Source of the DNA: Peptoniphilus mikwangii
Lineage (GTDB): Bacteria > Bacillota > Clostridia > Tissierellales > Peptoniphilaceae
DNA: 64,000 nucleotides
Assembly (NCBI RefSeq): GCF_000468535.1
Contig: NZ_AUQY01000002.1
Coordinates: 1-64,000, forward strand
Direction of reading: 5' to 3'
In this document: positions 15,383-25,042 of the stretch, in pieces
Layout of the letters: the number at the start of each line of letters is the position of its first letter
How positions within the stretch are numbered: position 1 is the first letter of the stretch
Notes under the pieces: generated by a model
Seen by the model: only the letters and a program-made list of their open reading frames with translations
Told to the model about the DNA's origin: nothing
Database searches by the model: none
Program-made: the position numbers and the translations under genes

Positions 15383-16759
15383 ATGATAAAAAATGCTTTT
15401 GCATATGTAACGAGAAAAAGTCTAAAGTCATTAATAATATTATTAGTTATTCTAGCTATGTCAGCACTAAGCCTGATTAGTTTATCTATTAAGGATGCTA
15501 CAAATAGAGCTTCGGAAGAAACTTTTGGAAATATAACAAATAGTTTTTCTATGGAAATAAATAGACAGGTAAATCCCGGTACTCCCAGAGGAGGAGGAAA
15601 TGTAAAAGGGCAGGATATTAAAAAGATATCTGAATCTCAAGATATAGATCATTTTGTAAAAAGAATAAATAGTGTCGCCGACTTGGTTGGGCATGATATT
15701 ATAGAAACTGAGGAAACAATTGCCAATCAATCTCCTGAGAGAGAAAAGAACTTTAAAAGAACAGTTATGTTAACAGGAGTTAATGATTCTTCTAAAGAAA
15801 CAAAATTTGTGTCTGGAGTTTATAAATTAGTTGAGGGAACTCACTTAGAATATCAAGATAAAAATAAAATTTTAATGCATAAGGATTTGGCTGAAAAGAA
15901 TAATTTAAAAGTCGGAGATAAGATAAAAATTAAATCCAATTTATTTGATGCCGATAACGAAAAAGGTGCAGATGAAACGGTAGAAGTAGAAATAAAAGGT
16001 CTTTTTGACGGTCATAATAATGGCGGTGTAAGTGCAGCTCAAGAGCTTTACGAAAACACTTTAATCACCGATATCGATACGGCGGCAAAAGTTTATGGCA
16101 ATACTGAAGATACTGCTGTGTATCAGGATGCAACATTTTTTGTAAAAGGAAATAAAAATTTAGATCAGGTTATAAAAGAATTTGGAAAGCTTGATATTAA
16201 TTGGAGAGAATATAATTTAATTAAGAGTTCATCAAATTACCCTGCACTACAACAGTCAATATCGGGGATATATTCAATAGCAAATAAGTTATTTGCCGGT
16301 TCATTAATATTTGCCGGTGTTATAGTTTCACTATTACTATTTTTATGGATGAATGCCAGAAAAAAAGAGATTGCAGTCCTATTGTCACTTGGAATTTCAA
16401 AGGCAAGAATTTTCGGACAATTTGTAATTGAACTATTATTCATATCTATACCTGCATTTATAGGAGCATATTTTTCAGCTGATTATACAGGAAAAATACT
16501 TGGGAATAATATACTGAATAAAGTTACAGGTGATATAGCAAAACAAATAGCGAGACAATCATCATCCAGTCAACTTGGAGGAGGAGCTGAAGTTGACGGT
16601 TTCAATAAAACTCTGACAAGTTTAGATGTTAATATAATGCCGAAATCGATGATATATGTAGTTTTATTTATGTCTTTGGTGCTTATAATATCTTTAATCA
16701 TATCGTCATCAAGTATTCTAAAGAAAAATCCGAAAGAATTATTAATTGATACAAAGTAA
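15383..16759 (+). CDS. FtsX-like ABC transporter permease (second of a pair)
   Basis: A 458-aa paralogue of the 13440 permease: N-terminal helix, large external domain, three C-terminal helices with MNARKKEIAVLLSLGISKARIFGQF. A glycine-rich patch (NPGTPRGGGN) and SSQLGGGAEVDG suggest flexible external loops. It starts at an ATG behind AGGAGGT. The gene ends inside the stem of a strong terminator, marking the end of the operon that probably begins at 11194. Confidence 0.85.
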   Translation: MIKNAFAYVTRKSLKSLIILLVILAMSALSLISLSIKDATNRASEETFGNITNSFSMEINRQVNPGTPRGGGNVKGQDIKKISESQDIDHFVKRINSVADLVGHDIIETEETIANQSPEREKNFKRTVMLTGVNDSSKETKFVSGVYKLVEGTHLEYQDKNKILMHKDLAEKNNLKVGDKIKIKSNLFDADNEKGADETVEVEIKGLFDGHNNGGVSAAQELYENTLITDIDTAAKVYGNTEDTAVYQDATFFVKGNKNLDQVIKEFGKLDINWREYNLIKSSSNYPALQQSISGIYSIANKLFAGSLIFAGVIVSLLLFLWMNARKKEIAVLLSLGISKARIFGQFVIELLFISIPAFIGAYFSADYTGKILGNNILNKVTGDIAKQIARQSSSSQLGGGAEVDGFNKTLTSLDVNIMPKSMIYVVLFMSLVLIISLIISSSSILKKNPKELLIDTK

Positions 16760-16795
16760 AAGTTATCGATGCAAGTGTGCATCGATAACTTTTAT
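16759..16795 (+). terminator. Strong terminator after the permease operon
   Basis: A perfect 15-bp stem (arms 16759-16773 and 16778-16792, 4-nt loop AGTG) with AAAGTTATCGATGCA on the left arm and a T-run after the right arm. It separates the transporter genes from the two-component system. Confidence 0.9.
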
Positions 16796-16915
16796 ATATT
16801 ATATAATAAATTGTATAACAAAAAATTAAGAAAGAATATGCAATTTGTAAAAAACTATAAATTAAGATAAAATTTGATATATAATATATTTATCAAATGA
16901 AAAAAGGAGGGCGTT

Positions 16916-17569
16916 ATGAGAATACTGGTTGTTGAAGATGACCAAATGATAAGAGAAGGTATAAGTGCGTATTTATCAGAGTTTGGATATATTACTATAG
17001 AGGCAAAAGACGGAAGAGAAGCATTGTCAAAATTTAATAATGATATTAATTTAGTTATTTTAGATATTCAAATACCTTTTATAAACGGATTAGAAGTTTT
17101 AAGAGAGATAAGAAAGAAAAGTAAATTGCCGATTTTAATATTAACAGCATTTAGTGATGAAGAATATAAAATTGATGCATTTACTAATTTGGCGGACGGT
17201 TATATAGAAAAGCCTTTTTCATTACCTGTGTTAAAAGCCAGAGTCGATTCTTTAATTAAGAAAAACTTTGGACTAATAGAAAAGTTTGAATATAAGAATA
17301 TAGAAGTAAACTTTACCAGCTATACGGCAAAAATAAACGGTGAAAGTATAGACATAAATGCAAAAGAATTAGAGATACTTAAGTATTTATTAGACAATGA
17401 GGGACAAGCATTAACAAGAATGCAAATAATTGATAATGTGTGGAAGGAAACAGAAGAAATTCCATATGATCGTGTAATAGATGTATATATTAAAGAATTG
17501 AGAAAAAAATTAGGGTTAGATTGTATTACTACTATTAGAAATGTAGGTTATAAATTGGAGAGAGAATGA
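16916..17569 (+). CDS. OmpR-family response regulator
   Basis: A 217-aa regulator behind AAAGGAGGG. The receiver domain (residues 1-115) has acidic pocket E7-D8-D9, phosphoacceptor Asp50, a Thr at LILTAF and Lys in IEKPF. A C-terminal winged helix (about 125-217) carries DRVIDVYIKELRKKLG and TIRNVGYKLE. It is translationally coupled to the kinase (ATGA overlap) and lies just after a MacB-like transporter, the usual position of antimicrobial-peptide or envelope-stress sensors. It may bind the tandem repeat at 11083. Confidence 0.94.
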   Translation: MRILVVEDDQMIREGISAYLSEFGYITIEAKDGREALSKFNNDINLVILDIQIPFINGLEVLREIRKKSKLPILILTAFSDEEYKIDAFTNLADGYIEKPFSLPVLKARVDSLIKKNFGLIEKFEYKNIEVNFTSYTAKINGESIDINAKELEILKYLLDNEGQALTRMQIIDNVWKETEEIPYDRVIDVYIKELRKKLGLDCITTIRNVGYKLERE

Positions 17570-18885
17570 AAAATTTAAAGATATTTCCAAAAATGTTCAT
17601 ACAAATATTTTCTGTTCTTGGAATAATAATTATATTAGTCCATTCATTAGTTTTTTTTATTTTTCCTAAAACATATTTGGAGACCAGAAAAGAAGAAATT
17701 TATAATAAGGCAAATGAAATTTCGGCCAATATGAATGAAAAAGAAATAAAATATATAGAACAGACTTTGGAGCTTTATTCTAAGGGCAGTGAAATAAAGG
17801 CATTTATAAAAGATAAAAACAGTAATAATGAAATACAAATTGAAGATAACGTAAATGTTAATTTAGAAAGTGATAACAATTCTTTGATAATTGAGGAAAG
17901 GGAAATAGAACTTAACACCGGTAAAAAAATATATTTACAATTTATTTCTACGGCAGACATGCAGCAGGATGCAAAAGATTTAAGTTTTAAATTTTTACCA
18001 TATTCATTATTAATATCGCTTTTATTTTCCGTTGTTGTTTCTTTAATGTATGCAAAATCAATAAAAAATAATATACAAGAAATAAAAAGTGTTACTGATA
18101 AAATGATGAAACTGGATAAGAATGTTTACTTAAAAGTTGATTCTAAAAATGAGGTAGGACAATTAAAAGAACAAATTAATGATTTGTATTTTACTTTATT
18201 AAGCTCAATTGATGATTTGGAATTTAAAAATAAAGAGATTTTAAAATTAGAAAAGTTAAAGTATGATTTTCTTAAAGGAGCATCTCACGAGCTTAAAACT
18301 CCTCTTGCGAGCCTTAAAATAATATTGGAGAATATGAAATATAATATCGGAAAGTATAAAGATAGGGATGTTTATATTAATGAGTGTATTGATATAGTTG
18401 ACGGTCTGACACAAAATATTTCCCAAATTTTATCGGTTTCTTCTTTAGAACACTTGAAAAATGATGAAGAATTGTTAAACATCAATGATATTTTAGCAGG
18501 CGTATTAAAAAAATATGAAGTATTAACAAATCAAAAAAATCTAAAAATCAATAATTCTATATCAAATGAAAAGATTTATATAGGGAAAACAGCTCTCAAA
18601 ATTATTTTATCCAACTTGATCAGTAATGCTGTAAAATATACTGATGACTATGGAACTATAAATATTGGAGTAGATAAGGAATGGTTCTACATTGAAAATT
18701 CATGTGAAAATAAGAAGTCTGTAGATACAGATAAACTTTCTGAAGTGAAATTTGACTTGAATAAGGAAAACAGCAACGGTTTAGGTCTATATATTGTCAG
18801 CAATCTATTGAACAACTATAAAATAAAATATAGGGTTCTACAAAATGAAGTATGTTTTGTATTTAAAATAGAATTATCTGTTTAG
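17566..18885 (+). CDS. Sensor histidine kinase
   Basis: A 439-aa membrane kinase. Two helices (about residues 10-30 and 145-165) bracket a 110-residue external sensor domain rich in Asn and Glu. A HAMP-like region follows, then the H-box ASHELKTPLASL with His241. The ATP-binding domain has the N-box NLISNAVKYT and the G2 box NGLGLYIVSNLL; the G1 box region (between about 375 and 400) is short and lacks a clear DxGxG. It should phosphorylate the regulator overlapping its start. The signal is unknown, although an envelope peptide would fit the neighbouring transporter. Confidence 0.9.
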   Translation: MKNLKIFPKMFIQIFSVLGIIIILVHSLVFFIFPKTYLETRKEEIYNKANEISANMNEKEIKYIEQTLELYSKGSEIKAFIKDKNSNNEIQIEDNVNVNLESDNNSLIIEEREIELNTGKKIYLQFISTADMQQDAKDLSFKFLPYSLLISLLFSVVVSLMYAKSIKNNIQEIKSVTDKMMKLDKNVYLKVDSKNEVGQLKEQINDLYFTLLSSIDDLEFKNKEILKLEKLKYDFLKGASHELKTPLASLKIILENMKYNIGKYKDRDVYINECIDIVDGLTQNISQILSVSSLEHLKNDEELLNINDILAGVLKKYEVLTNQKNLKINNSISNEKIYIGKTALKIILSNLISNAVKYTDDYGTINIGVDKEWFYIENSCENKKSVDTDKLSEVKFDLNKENSNGLGLYIVSNLLNNYKIKYRVLQNEVCFVFKIELSV

Positions 18886-18919
18886 GTAATACTTTTTATA
18901 AGATTCAAAAGGAGTAAAA

Positions 18920-19474
18920 ATGTATATATTAGAATTAAATCAGGAAGGCATGGGAATTGAAATAGGTTTATTTGATACTATTGAACAGGGTAGAGAATTT
19001 ATTTCTAAATTAGAAGGTTATAAATGTGAGGAAGAAGATGGATTTATATATGAATCTATTCAATTAGATAAAATTCCCGATTATTTGGAATTGGAATTTA
19101 ATAATCATATTATACCTTTTACAAAATTTATGTTTATAGGAAATGGTAGAATAGATATTATATGGAAAGAAATTTCTAATTTATCAACCGAAGGCAATGG
19201 CATTGTACCCGGATGCACAAGAGTAGATGCATACTCTATTGAAAATAACGATTTAAAAGAATATATTGAGAAGCGTGAAAGAAAATACGAAATAGTGAAA
19301 CAATATTTAGAAAAAAATAATTTTGAAGTTAGTAGAGAATATTTTGGCTCAGAAGATGGCGAAGCTATATTATATAGAAAAAAGAACACTAAAAATTGGC
19401 ATTTCTTGACACACATGGATCCCAATTTTTGTGAAATAAGTGATGTTAGATGTTTTCTTGATATAGTAGAGTGA
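18920..19474 (+). CDS. Hypothetical protein
   Basis: A 184-aa soluble, acidic protein with an ATG behind AAAGGAG. I recognise no family. It has no signal peptide or membrane helix. The middle reads GNGRIDIIWKEISNL and the C-terminal part HFLTHMDPNFCEISD. It lies 34 nt after the kinase gene and could be transcribed with it; a terminator follows. Confidence 0.65.
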   Translation: MYILELNQEGMGIEIGLFDTIEQGREFISKLEGYKCEEEDGFIYESIQLDKIPDYLELEFNNHIIPFTKFMFIGNGRIDIIWKEISNLSTEGNGIVPGCTRVDAYSIENNDLKEYIEKRERKYEIVKQYLEKNNFEVSREYFGSEDGEAILYRKKNTKNWHFLTHMDPNFCEISDVRCFLDIVE

Positions 19475-19520
19475 GATAAAATGAGTTTTTAATAGAAAAA
19501 ACTTTTAGTGTTGGAATTGA

Positions 19521-19557
19521 AGGACATTTTACATAAAGTGTAAAAGTCCTTTTTTAT
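19521..19557 (+). terminator. Terminator
   Basis: AGGAC-A-TTTTACA pairs with TGTAAAA-GTCCT around TAAAG, with one bulged A, followed by TTTTTT. It ends the two-component operon. The rest of the 19475-19797 gap holds the promoter described next. Confidence 0.75.
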
Positions 19558-19666
19558 TCTCTAAAAGAAAAACAGAGAACAAAAAAGTGTTGACGTAAAA
19601 AGATTGTGAAGATAAATGATGATAGGTAGTCGAAAGTATCATAAATTGATAATGAATATTAAAATG

Positions 19667-19750
19667 TTGTCAATTTGGAATTTAGAATGTTATAATTAAA
19701 GTACAAATGATAAATTTATAGTATGCTTGAGTACTATTTATCAAATTTGT
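19667..19750 (+). promoter_or_regulatory. Promoter and long imperfect inverted repeat upstream of the methyltransferase
   Basis: TTGTCA (19667-19672) and TATAAT (19691-19696) are 18 nt apart. Just downstream, 19703-19750 forms an imperfect inverted repeat that begins ACAAATGATAAAT and ends ATTTATCAAATTTGT around TGCTTGAG. It could be an operator or a 5' leader hairpin. Confidence 0.55.
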
Positions 19751-19797
19751 GGTCGTTATATTGTAATTTATTAATAGATTTAATTTAGGAGGCTATT

Positions 19798-20592
19798 ATG
19801 AATAAACCTGATTATAAAAACTGGGTACCTGAGTGGTTGATTTTGGCTTTAGGAGCTGCCGCTGTTGTTTGTGGAATTTTATTTTATATTTTTGGATATG
19901 TGTTTGAGAATCTGAGTGGCGGTATAAAAATAGCACTGATGTGCATAAGCGGAGTAGGATTTATTTTTTTTGCAGGAATGTGTATTTTTATGACTATGTT
20001 GTACAGAGCTTTTTCTTATAAGGGCGATAGAAAAATGTCTAAACAAATTATCGAGGGTATTGCGGAATATGTAACGATTCCTGATGGAGGAAAAGGACTT
20101 GATGTCGGATGTGGTAGCGGGGCACTAACTATTGCTTGTGCTAAACGAAATTTAAATTCAAAAATGGTAGGGCTTGATCGCTGGGGTAAGGAGTATAAAA
20201 ATTATAGCAGAGCTCTATGTAGAAAAAATGCGGAGGCTGAAGGAATTAACAATGTAGAATTTGTAAAAGGTGATGCCTTAAAATTAGATTTTCCGGATGA
20301 AACATTTGATGTTGTAACAAGTAATTATGTATATCACAACATTAAAGGATATAGTCATCAAGAGTTATTAAAGGAAACTCTACGTGTTTTAAAAAAGGGA
20401 GGTACATTTGCAATTCACGATATAATGTCTAAAATGATTTATGGAGATATGAATAAATTTATGGAGGAACTGAAGCGAGAGGGTTATGAAAGAGTTGAAC
20501 TTATTGATACTACAAATGGTATGTTCATGAGTCCAAAAGAATCCAAACTATATTTATTATCAGGGTCTTCATTATTGATTGGTAAGAAATAA
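19798..20592 (+). CDS. Membrane-anchored class I SAM-dependent methyltransferase
   Basis: A 264-aa protein. Two hydrophobic segments at residues 15-38 and 44-68 precede a Rossmann methyltransferase domain. SAM motif I is GLDVGCGSGALTIA (about 99-112), motif II ends in GLDRWG, and the post-I acidic and motif IV region reads FDVVTSNYVYHNI. The C-terminal HDIMSKMIYGDM is typical of class I enzymes acting on small molecules or lipids. Substrate unknown. It has its own promoter and a structured 3' end. Confidence 0.85.
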   Translation: MNKPDYKNWVPEWLILALGAAAVVCGILFYIFGYVFENLSGGIKIALMCISGVGFIFFAGMCIFMTMLYRAFSYKGDRKMSKQIIEGIAEYVTIPDGGKGLDVGCGSGALTIACAKRNLNSKMVGLDRWGKEYKNYSRALCRKNAEAEGINNVEFVKGDALKLDFPDETFDVVTSNYVYHNIKGYSHQELLKETLRVLKKGGTFAIHDIMSKMIYGDMNKFMEELKREGYERVELIDTTNGMFMSPKESKLYLLSGSSLLIGKK

Positions 20593-20614
20593 ATTTGATT
20601 TATATTGATATACA

Positions 20615-20699
20615 AAAAGCACATGAGATATGTGTACCGATCTCCAATTGTTAGATTTTTGGTCTGACTTTTTGGAGATAGTACAGTTCATGTGCTTTT
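20615..20699. terminator. Long two-level hairpin between convergent genes
   Basis: AAAAGCACATGA (20615-20626) pairs perfectly with TCATGTGCTTTT (20688-20699). Inside it, GTAC pairs with GTAC and ATCTCCAA with TTGGAGAT, leaving a loop of about 26 nt. It probably ends transcription from both sides. At 85 nt it is much longer than the other terminators here. Confidence 0.65.
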
Positions 20700-20712
20700 C
20701 TAAATCATTTTA

Positions 20713-22218
20713 TTATGCATCTGACCTTGAATATCCGTTTTTCATTTGACAGCTTACTTCATAAAGTACTTTGCCGAGTGTATCATTAGTTTCATTTTTA
20801 GCCATAGTTGAAATTTCTTCGTTTGCTTTTTCGCATAATTTTTTTATTTCTTCATCAGTCATTTCTTTTTTGCAAATTTCAGTATCATATTTACATAGAA
20901 GTTTACGTCCTTTTGATTGAACTGAGTCTTGGTAACGTTCAATATGAGAACCGCAAAGACTGAATTGTGAATCTGCCAATGCTCCTATTAAACGATTTGC
21001 CCAATAGAAACTGTCTGTATTTACAGTTTTTGCCGCATTTGCAAAATAATCCGGTGTTTTGTCTATATTCACATAGAACGGAACAAAAGCATTAAATACA
21101 TTTGAGCCGAATGCAATCCATTCAATACTTCTAATTGCTTCAGGCATATATGGTCTTATTTGAACTAATGCTAAAAAGTTTGTACGATTTACACCTATTG
21201 GTCTGAATGCTCCTCTTAGTGAAAGGTCACCATATTTTGCATAAGGGTCATAAGGTGTTCCTTGATAGTGGTTTGAAAGAACATATTTTATATCTTCAAC
21301 TGTAATTTTCCATTCAGGTTGTCTACACCATGGAATATCATTTGAGTCCGGTTTGAAATCTGCATCCGATCCTTCCCAATAGTTTGAATTGGGATTGAAG
21401 TAACGTTGAACAACCCATGCGCGTGGTGTATTATATGAGTGATCTGCATCTGAACGACTTCCAAAAGCAAGTCTTGCATTGAACTCATCATCAAATGAAA
21501 GATTAAGATGATTATCTTCAATAAATTCACGCATATCTGAAGAACACATATATTCCTTTTGTTCTCCTAATGCATCATTTAAGTCAAAATAGTCAAGACC
21601 AAGCTGATTTGGCATTACAACATAACAATCATCAGGCACACGTCTTGCTATCCAATGATGTCCGCCGATTGTTTCAAGCCACCAAATCTCATTTACATCT
21701 TGAAATGCAATGGCATTCATTTCATAAGTTCCATATTTTTCTAAGATTTCTCCTAATCTTACAACACCTTCACGAGCACTGTGAATGTACGGTAAAACAA
21801 GTGTTACCATATCTTCTTCGCCGATACCTCCGACTTTTTCGGGAACATAATTATCAGAACCTTCTGTTCCGATTGCAGGGATAAGTTCTACAAGAGGATC
21901 TGCTCCTAAAACTCTTTCGTTCGATGTTATCGTCTCTGTTGCAGTCATAGAAATATTTAATTCATTTACTCCGCAGGCTCCCCAAATACCATTGTCATTT
22001 AATGCATCAGGCATTGAAGTATATTTCATCGGATTATCGGGAAGCTCAATTTCTACATGGGAAATTACCGCCTTATATTTAATCGGTTGTTCGTTAGGAT
22101 GAACAACTATAAATTTTTTGGGAGTAAATTCACCTGCTCCCGAGTCTTCATTACGAGCAACAAGAGTTGAACCGTCATAGCTGGCTTTTTTGCCAACAAG
22201 AATTGTAGTACATGCCAT
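20713..22218 (-). CDS. pepD: C69-family dipeptidase (PepD type)
   Basis: A 501-aa Ntn-type peptidase that releases dipeptides inside the cell. The start MACTTILVGKKASYDGSTLV has the nucleophile Cys3 near the N-terminus, as in Lactobacillus dipeptidase A. ARNEDSG follows, and the middle contains YEMNAIAFQDVNEIWWLETIGGHHWIARRVPDD, here given as the conserved NEIWW-ETIGGHHW core. Length matches the family (about 470-500). A good AGGAG site precedes the ATG. It is a single gene convergent with the methyltransferase. A peptide-fermenting lifestyle would fit. Confidence 0.93.
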   Translation of the reverse strand: MACTTILVGKKASYDGSTLVARNEDSGAGEFTPKKFIVVHPNEQPIKYKAVISHVEIELPDNPMKYTSMPDALNDNGIWGACGVNELNISMTATETITSNERVLGADPLVELIPAIGTEGSDNYVPEKVGGIGEEDMVTLVLPYIHSAREGVVRLGEILEKYGTYEMNAIAFQDVNEIWWLETIGGHHWIARRVPDDCYVVMPNQLGLDYFDLNDALGEQKEYMCSSDMREFIEDNHLNLSFDDEFNARLAFGSRSDADHSYNTPRAWVVQRYFNPNSNYWEGSDADFKPDSNDIPWCRQPEWKITVEDIKYVLSNHYQGTPYDPYAKYGDLSLRGAFRPIGVNRTNFLALVQIRPYMPEAIRSIEWIAFGSNVFNAFVPFYVNIDKTPDYFANAAKTVNTDSFYWANRLIGALADSQFSLCGSHIERYQDSVQSKGRKLLCKYDTEICKKEMTDEEIKKLCEKANEEISTMAKNETNDTLGKVLYEVSCQMKNGYSRSDA

Positions 22219-22674
22219 AAATATTCTCCTTTCTTTTATTTGATTTTTTGGTAATATATTAAAAATAAATTTATATACAAATTAAATTATAATACATTTA
22301 ATAAAATAAATTTTATATATATGTGTGTTTTATATATGAATTTTATAACAGATAGCTTTGAATTATTGTAAACTTCGGATAAATTAAAATATTTAAGATA
22401 TAAATTTTAACTTGAAGTATAAAAGATATATACTTTAAATAATACATAGAGTACTTTATTAAAATATCTGTCACTATTACAGAATAGTTATAACTTAAAG
22501 AAAACATTTTATAATAAAAGACCTTAACAGTAAAATTAAGATCTTTTATTTGTGCTTTTAAAGCTATTAAACTAAAGTATTTCAACCGTCCATTCTGTAT
22601 GATATGTTGAGCTTGGATTCACGTCATAGGTAAGTATGGGTGATGTAGTTTTTCTATTAAGGAAAAATATACAT
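22219..22674. other. Intergenic stretch with a terminator and a short coding remnant
   Basis: It contains the pepD promoter region (very AT-rich, no clear boxes) and a terminator at 22513-22550. On the minus strand about 33 codons end at TAG 22574-22572, reading TTSPILTYDVNPSSTYHTEW before the stop. This frame has no start and no ribosome site and looks like the tail of a lost gene. Confidence 0.45.
22513..22550. terminator. Bidirectional terminator
   Basis: AATAAAAGACCTTAA pairs with TTAAGATCTTTTATT (one G-U pair) around an 8-nt loop, with A and T runs on both flanks. It would end the minus-strand DUF4300 transcript and its remnant tail. Confidence 0.7.
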
Positions 22675-23520
22675 CTATTTAACTTCAACCATTTTATCGT
22701 TATCCATAATGAAAGGTTTTGCTAAACCCTCTCCTGTATAGTCTGCATATTTATCCTGTAGATATTTATAACAATCTTCTTTGGTCGCAAATTTTATTGC
22801 CTGATAAGGTTCTTCAAAGCTGATTTTTTCTACAAATAAAAATCCGTCTCTGTTGGGAACTAAAACACCTACATGTCCTACAAAGAGATACTCGCCGTCA
22901 AGATTATCGTGTATTATTACAGAGAGCATCCTGGCATTTTCATTAAACTTTATATTTTCAAAGTATTTTTCCATATTTTCAGCGTGTATTTTGATATCTT
23001 GTGTTGCTTCGGTCTTTACGCTTGAGAATAAGATTTTAAATTTCTCTTTTTCTTCTGCACTAAATAAATTTCCTTTGTCAATAGCATCGTCATCTAAAAA
23101 TAGAAGTTTGTCATCCTTCTCAGTTTGAGAGATTTCAATGTCTTTTTTCAACAACATATAGCTGTTAATTCTGCAATTTGTTCCGATAAAATCTCCCTTC
23201 TTTTCACGCCACAAGGTACTGATTTTATCTACATCGTATTGTGGTGTTTTAAATGCTGTGAAATCTCCTTTTAATCCTGTAGAACTTGCAATTTCATTGT
23301 ACTCATTTACTTGTTTGATAAAATCTTCTACACTATCTTTATCCAGATGAGCTGACAACAAGGACTTAACTTCTTCAATGCTGTTTTTACTTATTAAATT
23401 TGAATAAGTTGATACATCTTGATTTACTTTTGAATTTTTTTGTGAATTATTGCATGCTGTAATTCCAAATACTAATACTACACAGATAAATAGTTTGATT
23501 ATTTTATTATATTTTTTCAT
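22675..23520 (-). CDS. DUF4300-family lipoprotein
   Basis: A 281-aa exported protein with signal peptide and lipobox ITAC (Cys23). It matches DUF4300 in YSNLISKNSIEEVKSLL near the start, in EFxxxN/FIGTNCRINSYMLLK (about residues 110-125) and in the late block LFVGHVGVLVP. DUF4300 proteins are surface lipoproteins of streptococci and anaerobic cocci with no known function. It has an ATG behind AAAGGAG and stands alone. Confidence 0.75.
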   Translation of the reverse strand: MKKYNKIIKLFICVVLVFGITACNNSQKNSKVNQDVSTYSNLISKNSIEEVKSLLSAHLDKDSVEDFIKQVNEYNEIASSTGLKGDFTAFKTPQYDVDKISTLWREKKGDFIGTNCRINSYMLLKKDIEISQTEKDDKLLFLDDDAIDKGNLFSAEEKEKFKILFSSVKTEATQDIKIHAENMEKYFENIKFNENARMLSVIIHDNLDGEYLFVGHVGVLVPNRDGFLFVEKISFEEPYQAIKFATKEDCYKYLQDKYADYTGEGLAKPFIMDNDKMVEVK

Positions 23521-24012
23521 TTTTTCTCCTTTAATTTTATTTTTAGCAATCTTTATTCTATAATTTTATATTTTACTGAGATTTTCCACTTACAACAAAT
23601 ATCAAAGATTGATATTACCGGAAAAATCAATGCTTTAATTTTGATATTGACATGTAAAAACACCTGACATCTATTATATTAAATCAGTAAAAAATAGCCG
23701 ACAGAGACGAAAATGCTAATCTAATGATATATTAAAATGACAAAAAATAAAAGATTTTTGTGAGTTTTCCAATATAATCAAAATGCAACTCTATTTCGTT
23801 TTTTAAGTCCTTAAAAGTATTAATTTTTGCAGAAAGTTAAGTTGGTAATTTTAGAATCTTTTTCTTACAAAATATTATAGTATAAAGTTTTACGTGTTAA
23901 AGGTTTATAATGATATTATGATTAGTCCTTTAAATAAATATGTTTATTATTTTGAGTCTATATGATATTATATAGTTATTAAAATGTTTTCATAGACTTA
24001 TGGAGGTTAATA
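23521..24012. other. Intergenic region between divergent genes
   Basis: 492 nt of AT-rich sequence between the DUF4300 gene (minus) and the membrane protein gene (plus). A TTGACA at 23647-23652 has only a poorly spaced TATTAT behind it. No gene, RNA or clear repeat is seen. Confidence 0.4.
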
Positions 24013-25032
24013 ATGAGCAAAAAATTAAAAAATGTTATTTTATTCGGAATTTTTATTTTAATTTTATTCGTCTCCACTATAACAAAACAATTCAGCTCAT
24101 CTGTTTTATGGACACAGCCTGATAATAAGGGAACTGAGTTCAGTGGTTTATTATTTAAAAACCCTACTGAAATTTCAAATTTGACAGTTGCAAGGAATGT
24201 AGAAAAAACTGACTCAGGGGATTTAATTAGATATGATGTTGAATTTGAGTATCAAGGTGATAATTCAAGCCTTAGAATTTTGGGAGTACCTGTAAGGCAG
24301 ATCTTTTTTAATGCCGGTGTAGTTCCAAGTCACAGTGAAGTGGTTTTAAAAGGAGATTATGATAAGATTAATGAAAAGCTGTTTAATGAAAAGCTTTCGC
24401 TAAAAGATTCATATAAGAAAACACAAAATTATGAATTTAAACCTGTTTCACAAATTAGAGTACCGTTAAAGAAAATCGAAGGAACATATTCTTTTAGTAT
24501 TTTTTATGAACCTAAGGAATTAGTTTATAAGGGAAAAGATGTATTGTCTAAAACAAGTGTGTTTATAACAAATGCAAAAGTGGATAAGTTTACAAATGCA
24601 CAAAAAATGGGAGAAAATGAAAATCCTACTTTTAGTGACTCGGGATATTATGTAAATGCACAAGAAATGAAAAATAATTCTGTTATATCAAGAATATCTT
24701 TGGTAAACAATCTTTCATATGTAATTTTTATTGTATCTTTCATAATTACATTGGCAGTTATTTGGCTTGATAAGAAAAGTCTTAATAACATTTATATAAT
24801 TACTTTTATGCTTATATTGTTGACTTTTTATAGATTTTTGGGAATGGGAGTTACGATATTGGGAGCTCTTGTAATAATGCCGATACTTGCATATATTGGA
24901 GTTTGTATCACTAAGTTAATGAATAAGGATACGACAAAGCTTAGCAAAAAAGAATTAAAACAAAGTTTGGCATATACTATTTTATTCTTTATAATCGTAT
25001 TGCTGGTAATAGTTATTCCAAAAGCGATGTAA
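24013..25032 (+). CDS. Membrane protein of unknown function
   Basis: A 339-aa protein with an N-terminal helix (about residues 8-27), an external beta-rich domain (about 30-230) and four helices at the C-terminus ending in IVIPKAM. I do not recognise the family. The external part has repeated strand-like segments such as SNLTVARNVEK and SFSIFYEPKELVYKG. The ATG follows TGGAGG. It is a single gene between terminators, so its context gives no clue. Confidence 0.7.
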   Translation: MSKKLKNVILFGIFILILFVSTITKQFSSSVLWTQPDNKGTEFSGLLFKNPTEISNLTVARNVEKTDSGDLIRYDVEFEYQGDNSSLRILGVPVRQIFFNAGVVPSHSEVVLKGDYDKINEKLFNEKLSLKDSYKKTQNYEFKPVSQIRVPLKKIEGTYSFSIFYEPKELVYKGKDVLSKTSVFITNAKVDKFTNAQKMGENENPTFSDSGYYVNAQEMKNNSVISRISLVNNLSYVIFIVSFIITLAVIWLDKKSLNNIYIITFMLILLTFYRFLGMGVTILGALVIMPILAYIGVCITKLMNKDTTKLSKKELKQSLAYTILFFIIVLLVIVIPKAM

Positions 25033-25042
25033 TTAAAAGTAA

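Noticed and set aside
21570-21884. Plus-strand frame of 104 codons inside pepD
   Set aside because: Composition rich in His, Leu and Gln is typical of the complement of a coding strand; no ribosome site.
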